This document shows positions 59,186-64,000 of a stretch of DNA of 64,000 nucleotides, piece by piece (within the stretch, counting starts at the first letter, position 1; each line of letters begins with the position of its first letter). The notes beneath the pieces are model-generated. The model saw nothing but the letters and a program-made list of their open reading frames with translations, ran no database searches and was not told where the DNA came from. The DNA comes from Dama dama (taxonomy: Eukaryota; Chordata; Mammalia; Artiodactyla; Cervidae), in assembly GCF_033118175.1 (NCBI RefSeq), contig NC_083701.1:53023001-53087000 (forward strand). The letters run 5' to 3'. The position numbers and the translations under genes were made by a program.

Positions 59186-59715
59186 ATACTTCAGAAGAAA
59201 GGAGCTGAGTGAAACATTAGACTTTAAGAAGGACACAGAAGACCAGGAGAGTCAGCATGAGAGTGAACAGGACTTTTCCCAGGGCCGTTGCCCCACCATC
59301 CGCCAGAAGCTCTGGAACATCCTGGAGAAGCCTGGGTCATGCACAGCGGCCCGAATCTTTGGGGTCATCTCCATCATCTTTGTGGCGGTGTCCATCGTCA
59401 ACATGGCCCTGATGTCAGCCGAGTTAAGCTGGCTGGACCCGCAGCTGCTGGAAATCCTGGAGTATGTGTGCATCAGTTGGTTCACGGGGGAGTTTGTCCT
59501 GCGCTTCCTGTGCGTGAGGGACAGGTGCCGCTTCTTGAGGAAGGTGCCGAACATCATAGACCTCCTTGCCATCTTGCCCTTCTACATCACTCTCCTGGTA
59601 GAGAGCCTGAGTGGCAGCCAGACTACGCAGGAGCTGGAAAACGTGGGGCGCATCGTCCAGGTTTTGAGGCTGCTCAGGGCTCTGCGCATGCTCAAACTGG
59701 GCAGGCATTCCACAG
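59186..59715 (+). CDS. KCNV1: KCNV1 coding exon 2: T1-S1 linker and voltage sensor S1-S4
   Basis: This exon codes the end of Arg156 to the first base of Gly333. The acceptor is a short pyrimidine tract ending AAAAG at 59185 and the donor is CACAG|GTACTC. Residues 157-209 are an acidic and polar cytoplasmic linker (KKDTEDQESQHESEQDF). S1 is about 210-231, S2 about 245-266 (EYVCISWFTGEFVLRFL) and S3 about 279-297 (IIDLLAILPFYITLLVES). S4 shows the every-third-residue charge ladder R311, Q314, R317, R320, R323, K326, R329, with Gln at one usual Arg position. Hydrophobic segments and charges are read directly from the translation. No stops or frameshifts are present. Confidence 0.96.
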
Positions 59716-60282
59716 GTACTCAGGTTTCGTGATGCCTTTTCATTCGCTGTTGTTCTTAAGTATTAGGCTTTGACCAGGGTCCGAGGGAAGCGACTCTTGA
59801 CCCTCAACTGACACTCAGAATATCATCTATATTTCACCCAATTATGATCTCCAGAAAGGTACTGAAATGCAAAACCTTGAGGTTGTTATCACAGGTAGAG
59901 AGGACAACTTGCCTCTCATACACTTTCTCTGCTTAAGACATGTGAGAAACTATTTAACCATGTGTTCATTTTAATTTATTTTAACCCAGGTGCCCAGAAG
60001 ATGTACAAAAATTAAAGACACTCTGCTTCTGGAAGGTGCTACATAAAATATGCATAAACAGCACATAAAAAGATATGCACAAATTATATATGATATATAG
60101 GAACATAAGCCAGTTTCTTTTCTGTGTCGAAGGAAATGTTTTTCACACAAGTTTGTTGGCAGAAGAGAAAGTCAATCCTCCAGGACCTTCTCTGGCTATG
60201 CAAAAAGAGATGACTGGGCACTGGGGGCCTTCTCATACTTTGGGGGGAAACAATGGAAATGTTTGCTTCAGAAGTAAAAGGG

Positions 60283-60457
60283 TCTTTGCGACCCTTTGGA
60301 CTGTAACCCACAAAGCTCCTCTGTCAATGGGATTTCCAGTGCAAGAATGCTGGAGTGGGTTGCCATTTCCTCCTCCAGCAGATCTTCCCATCCAAGGGAT
60401 GAAACCCACATCTACATCTCAGGCAGAGTCTTCACTGTGAGCCATCCGGGAAGCACT
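60283..60457 (-). mobile_element. Bov-tA-type SINE fragment in KCNV1 intron 2
   Basis: Reverse complement of the Bov-tA body: ctttgcgacc at the start, a ggagtgggttgccatttcct core, and a degenerate tRNA-like end (gagccatccgggaagc). It is truncated at its 3' end and well diverged. Confidence 0.85.
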
Positions 60458-60797
60458 TACAAGAAATCAAAAGACACTAATTAAATGCTCTGTCTAGTAT
60501 CTGAGAATTTTTTTGTCCTGAATTGGGGAGGCATAAGAGAGACAGTAACAAGAATGCCTTAGCTTTTGTATGTATCCAAAAAGCCTTGAAAATCTTAAGA
60601 ACACTCTCTCTAGAAAAATCTCTACACAACACAAACACACACAATTGTACATGAAAAATTATAGGCAAATCAGAGGAAATCATACAAATCCATTAAAGAT
60701 GATGCTTCCATTCCCAAGGGCAAGGATTCTCAGTGGCTGGCCCTGCCGTCTGTTAGATGTTCTGGAGCACATATGTGTTCCCTTATGTTAGACTTTA

Positions 60798-60950
60798 ATA
60801 AAAACAAGAATCCCTTGAAAAGCTTGTTAAAATGCAAATTCTGAGCCCCAACTCCAGAGACTCAGATTTTAGTTTTGGGGGTTGGATCCAGAAGCATACA
60901 TTTTAACAAGCTAACTTTGATGTAGGTGGTCTTGAGAAACACTGGAGTAG
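60798..60950. mobile_element. MER5-type (hAT-Charlie) DNA transposon relic
   Basis: The pattern cttgttaaaatgcaaattct, then ctccagagactcagatttta, then cttgagaaacactgg matches the common mammalian MER5A layout. Ancient copy. Confidence 0.6.
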
Positions 60951-61599
60951 GATGCAATATTAATACAGTACATATAAATACAAATAACTGACTAGAGACT
61001 CCTATTCCTACTTATTTGCCTAGATGTATGCTTGACTGATCACCTAAAAGGAGTTGATGGTAGAGGTCTTTCCCTATATATCTAGGATAAAATGAACCTC
61101 AGATATGTTTTCCCCCCACATCTCTGAGGAAACTAGGACTTCTAATATAATTTTGGTAGTGTATTTTCCTAGCTAGTCTCACATACCAGGGCTTTGATAA
61201 TGGGGTTTCCAACAACTTTTAGAAGTACCACTCTTTGTTTTCTGACACCCGTAATAGGATGCTTTCTTCTAGTATTTATAAACTCTTCACAGGATTCAAT
61301 TTAAAAACACCCAGTAAAGACTACATTTTTCCCCAAAAGAAAGGAAAAAGAAAATAATAGTAATTTCCACAATGTCACCTCTTCAAAGGTTTTCTCAGTT
61401 CTAAGGCAAGTAGAAGTATTAATAATATATTAATTTATTGAAAAGATATGAACAGTTGCAATGAATATTTGACAGTTTTATCCTGAGCATTACATTTAGC
61501 AAAATATAAACATAGAGCACGTATTTCTCTAGGTATTAACTATAAATAAAATTGAGAAGTATTATAGGCCTAGTATAAACTAGGCTATGGACCAGACAG

Positions 61600-61770
61600 C
61601 CTAGTTTTAAGTCTTTGGCATGTTAGTCTTTGTACTAGTCTTTGTACTAGTATGTACTAGATATGCTACATTTCTGTGCCTTGGTCTGCTCACCCGTAAA
61701 ACAGCATAATAAATATAACATCTATCTCATGTTATTTTTTAGGATTATCTGAGTTAATTGATATAACCTG
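61600..61770 (+). mobile_element. MIR SINE relic
   Basis: MIR-like core: ctgtgccttggtctgctcac followed by gtaaaacag, ataata and an aggattatctgagttaat segment. A short internal duplication of tctttgtactag (two copies) lies at 61627-61652. Confidence 0.5.
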
Positions 61771-62711
61771 CAGAAATTCAGGCCACTTTGTTTCTTTTCA
61801 AAATGAACTGTTTAGAACATTGGAATGAAAACAATCTTTCCAAACACTATGCATTTCTTCATATGTTCTCAATTTCAGAAATCCAATTCAGTACAGACAC
61901 ATCAAGGCCAGTTTTCTAAAAGGTATTCTAAAGATATTGTTTAAAATGCCTTTTAAAGTTAAATCTCAAAATTATATTCATTGGTCTTTTAAAATAGCTG
62001 GCTAATAACTCAAAAACATCTCAAAATTCTAAGAACAAAATTCAGAATAATCAGAGCAGAAATAGTATTTTAATGTATTTAAAATAGTCTCTAGTGAATA
62101 AAAATTTAAACTTAATTCCAAGAGGTATACTTTGGACTTTTAAGACAATATCATTGTGACATCATGTTAATATGACTTCAAAATGTGGATTAACTTTAAT
62201 TAGTATCTCTAGTGTTAGGGAAGATGCCTTATTCAAATAGCGATCCTGTAATGGGCTCCTCTTGCTATAGCTTTGGTATTAAGGACAAAAATTTCAATGG
62301 GTGCCATTGAAATGGAGTACTAGAACCCCTCCTGCTACCCCTTTAAGAATGTCCTCACATGTAGATTTGATGTTCTTATGTGAATCTTGTTCCTGAATCC
62401 TAACTTGTTTTTACTGCTTCACTTCATTCTCATCTTTTGCTTCTTCTGGCTCTTTCAGATTATGATGCCCCTAATTGTGTTAAGCTTTATCAGGAAAGTG
62501 AGAAAAACAGACACATAAAATATAAGGAGACAACATGAAACTGCCTTAGAATAGTGTGCAAGGTTGCATAGAAATGCAGACCTGACCAAAATAGCCTTCC
62601 TTGTAGAGGCTCTCATTGTATAAAGGACAAAGTGCTATCAAATGTCCCCTGCCTACCCTTCACCTCATCTCTCATCTTTTTTGTATAAATAGTAGGTGTC
62701 TAATAGCTAGG

Positions 62712-62949
62712 GGCTTCCCAGGTGGTACTAGTCATAAAGAACCCGCCTGCCACTGCAGGAGACCTAAGAGACGCAGGTTCGATCCCTGGGTTGGGAAGAT
62801 CCCCTGGAGGAGGGCATGGCAAGAATACCTCCTCCAGTATTCTTGGCTAGAGAATCCCATGGACAGAGGAGCCTGGCGGGCTATAGTCCACAGGGTTGCA
62901 CAGAGTCGGACGTGACTGAAGCAACTTAGCACGCACACACGCACGTGTA
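62712..62949 (+). mobile_element. Bov-tA SINE in KCNV1 intron 2
   Basis: Starts gggcttcccaggtggtacta and contains the tRNA-like B-box region gcaggttcgatccctgggtt. It ends gtgactgaagcaacttagca followed by a (CA)-rich tail. It lies about 260 bp upstream of the exon 3 acceptor. Confidence 0.92.
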
Positions 62950-63205
62950 ATAGATAAGTGAGTGAATGAATCTAACTATATTTATTTCTAGCCTTCTCAG
63001 TCAGTCCCCATCAACTAGACTAAGAACTTGCTGAAGATTGTAACTTATCACCTCTGTACCCCCAGAACTTTGCCCAATGCTGGAGCCATAGGAAATGTCA
63101 AATGATGCATGTTTTGGGATGGATAGCAGGGAAGGAGAGGGAGAGGAAACGGGCAGAGGAAAGGAGAAGGGATGCCCGTGACTGACACCAACTGTTCTGT
63201 TACAG

Positions 63206-63717
63206 GTTTACGCTCCCTTGGAATGACAATCACCCAGTGTTACGAAGAAGTTGGCCTGCTGCTCCTGTTTCTATCTGTGGGAATCTCTATATTTTCAACT
63301 GTGGAATATTTTGCTGAGCAGAGCATCCCCGACACAACCTTCACAAGTGTCCCTTGTGCCTGGTGGTGGGCCACAACGTCCATGACCACCGTGGGATATG
63401 GAGACATCAGACCAGACACCACCACGGGCAAGATTGTGGCCTTCATGTGTATCTTATCGGGAATCCTTGTCTTGGCCTTGCCCATTGCTATTATTAACGA
63501 CCGCTTCTCCGCTTGCTACTTCACCCTGAAGCTCAAGGAAGCAGCTGTTAGACAGCGTGAGGCTCTGAAGAAACTTACCAAGAACATAGCCACTGACTCA
63601 TATATCAGCGTGAACTTGAGAGATGTCTATGCCCGGAGTATCATGGAGATGCTTCGACTGAAAGGCAGAGAAAGAGCAAGTACTAGGAGTAGTGGAGGAG
63701 ATGATTTCTGGTTTTGA
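63206..63717 (+). CDS. KCNV1: KCNV1 coding exon 3: S5, pore loop, S6 and C-terminus
   Basis: This exon starts after GTTACAG at 63205 and ends with a TGA at 63715-63717. It codes residues 333-502. S5 is about 346-368. The pore helix contains WWWATTSMTT, followed by the potassium selectivity filter TVGYGD at 394-399. S6 is about 408-429 (KIVAFMCILSGILVLALPIA). The usual Pro-X-Pro gate hinge of Kv1-4 channels is Pro-Ile-Ala here (425-427), a feature of the Kv8 silent subunits that fits lack of homomeric current. The tail to residue 502 is short, basic in part and ends SSGGDDFWF. No domain is missing. Confidence 0.97.
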
Positions 63718-64000
63718 ATTCACTTTCAGTTTACTTACAAAACTTGTGTAAAACTAACTTGATTGATAAAGCCTTGATATGGATGTCTGTACACTGCCGC
63801 TGAGTCTATTTTGAGTCCTGCCTGTGTTCATTTTAGTTGACTCATTGCTTGGTCCTCTAGAATAGTCCACATCCCCCCAAAACAACAGCACATTGTTCTG
63901 ACACACTTGAGTCTCAAAAATAGCCATTTAACACAACCCAAGGCAACGAGGCCAATCGACACATGTTGGAATTGTCAAATATAAAATAATAGTGCAATGC
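63718..64000 (+). other. KCNV1: KCNV1 3' UTR, partial
   Basis: AT-rich sequence directly after the stop codon. No AATAAA or ATTAAA followed by a plausible cleavage site is visible, so the 3' UTR is inferred to continue beyond the window. Confidence 0.7.

Larger units (their letters stand above)
59716..63205 (+). other. KCNV1: KCNV1 intron 2 (3,490 bp)
   Basis: GT-AG intron that splits the Gly333 codon at the S4-S5 boundary. It holds a minus-strand Bov-tA fragment (60283-60457), a MER5-type relic (60798-60950), a MIR relic (about 61600-61770) and a plus-strand Bov-tA (62712-62949). The remainder, especially 61,000-61,600 and 61,800-62,600, is AT-rich with nothing recognisable. Confidence 0.9.
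57848..64000 (+). other. KCNV1: KCNV1 gene locus (Kv8.1), coding part to window end
   Basis: Three coding exons separated by introns of 871 bp (58315-59185) and 3,490 bp (59716-63205) form one 502-residue frame ending at 63717. Exon phases agree: exon 1 ends after two bases of Arg156 and exon 2 after one base of Gly333. Both introns start with GT and end with AG. The locus starts in a CpG island. The transcript continues past the right edge, because no AATAAA is seen after the stop. The order T1 domain, S1-S4, S5-pore-S6 is complete, so this is the functional gene and not a processed copy. Confidence 0.97.

Noticed and set aside
1..64000. CRISPR arrays, operons, bacterial insertion sequences or phage genes
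   Set aside because: Spliced vertebrate gene structure and ruminant retrotransposons throughout; direct repeats seen are target-site duplications or tandem duplications.

Overview
The window is mammalian nuclear DNA from a bovid ruminant (cattle, sheep, goat or a close relative). The evidence is the dense mix of BovB (RTE) LINE copies, Bov-tA and Bov-A2 SINEs, older cetartiodactyl CHR-type SINEs and a young ruminant L1. There is no bacterial-style gene organisation. Short open frames are mostly chance or repeat shadows.

Layout. Positions 1 to about 56,400 are a gene desert built from retrotransposon debris: eleven BovB pieces, more than twenty Bov-tA/Bov-A2 SINEs, four CHR-type SINEs, ancient LINE-1 3' ends, MIR and MER5 relics, and one solo-LTR-like block (30142-31010). 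Two autonomous elements stand out. A 5'-truncated BovB on the minus strand (9191-11439) still has a readable reverse-transcriptase domain. A nearly intact full-length L1 on the plus strand (23245-30009) has an open ORF1, and its ORF2 is interrupted by a single TGA codon; its 3' end is present twice in tandem.

From about 56,440 to 58,440 there is a strong CpG island. It holds the promoter region and first coding exon of KCNV1, which encodes the electrically silent potassium-channel subunit Kv8.1. The coding sequence is three exons on the plus strand: 57848-58314, 59186-59715 and 63206-63717. Together they make 1,509 nt, or 502 residues, with canonical GT/AG junctions and matching phases. Intron 2 carries MER5, MIR and two Bov-tA copies. 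The 3' UTR runs off the right edge.

KCNV1 is the only host protein-coding gene I can support. I found no undescribed biological system. The best leads are retrotransposition structures: the one-stop L1 with its duplicated 3' end; a head-to-head BovB/Bov-tA composite inside one perfect 13-bp target-site duplication; SINE dimers flanked by single duplications; and an L1 remnant flanked by an unusually long (42-bp) direct repeat. Repeat family names come from recognising consensus motifs by eye, and edges without a stated duplication are good to roughly 10-30 bp.
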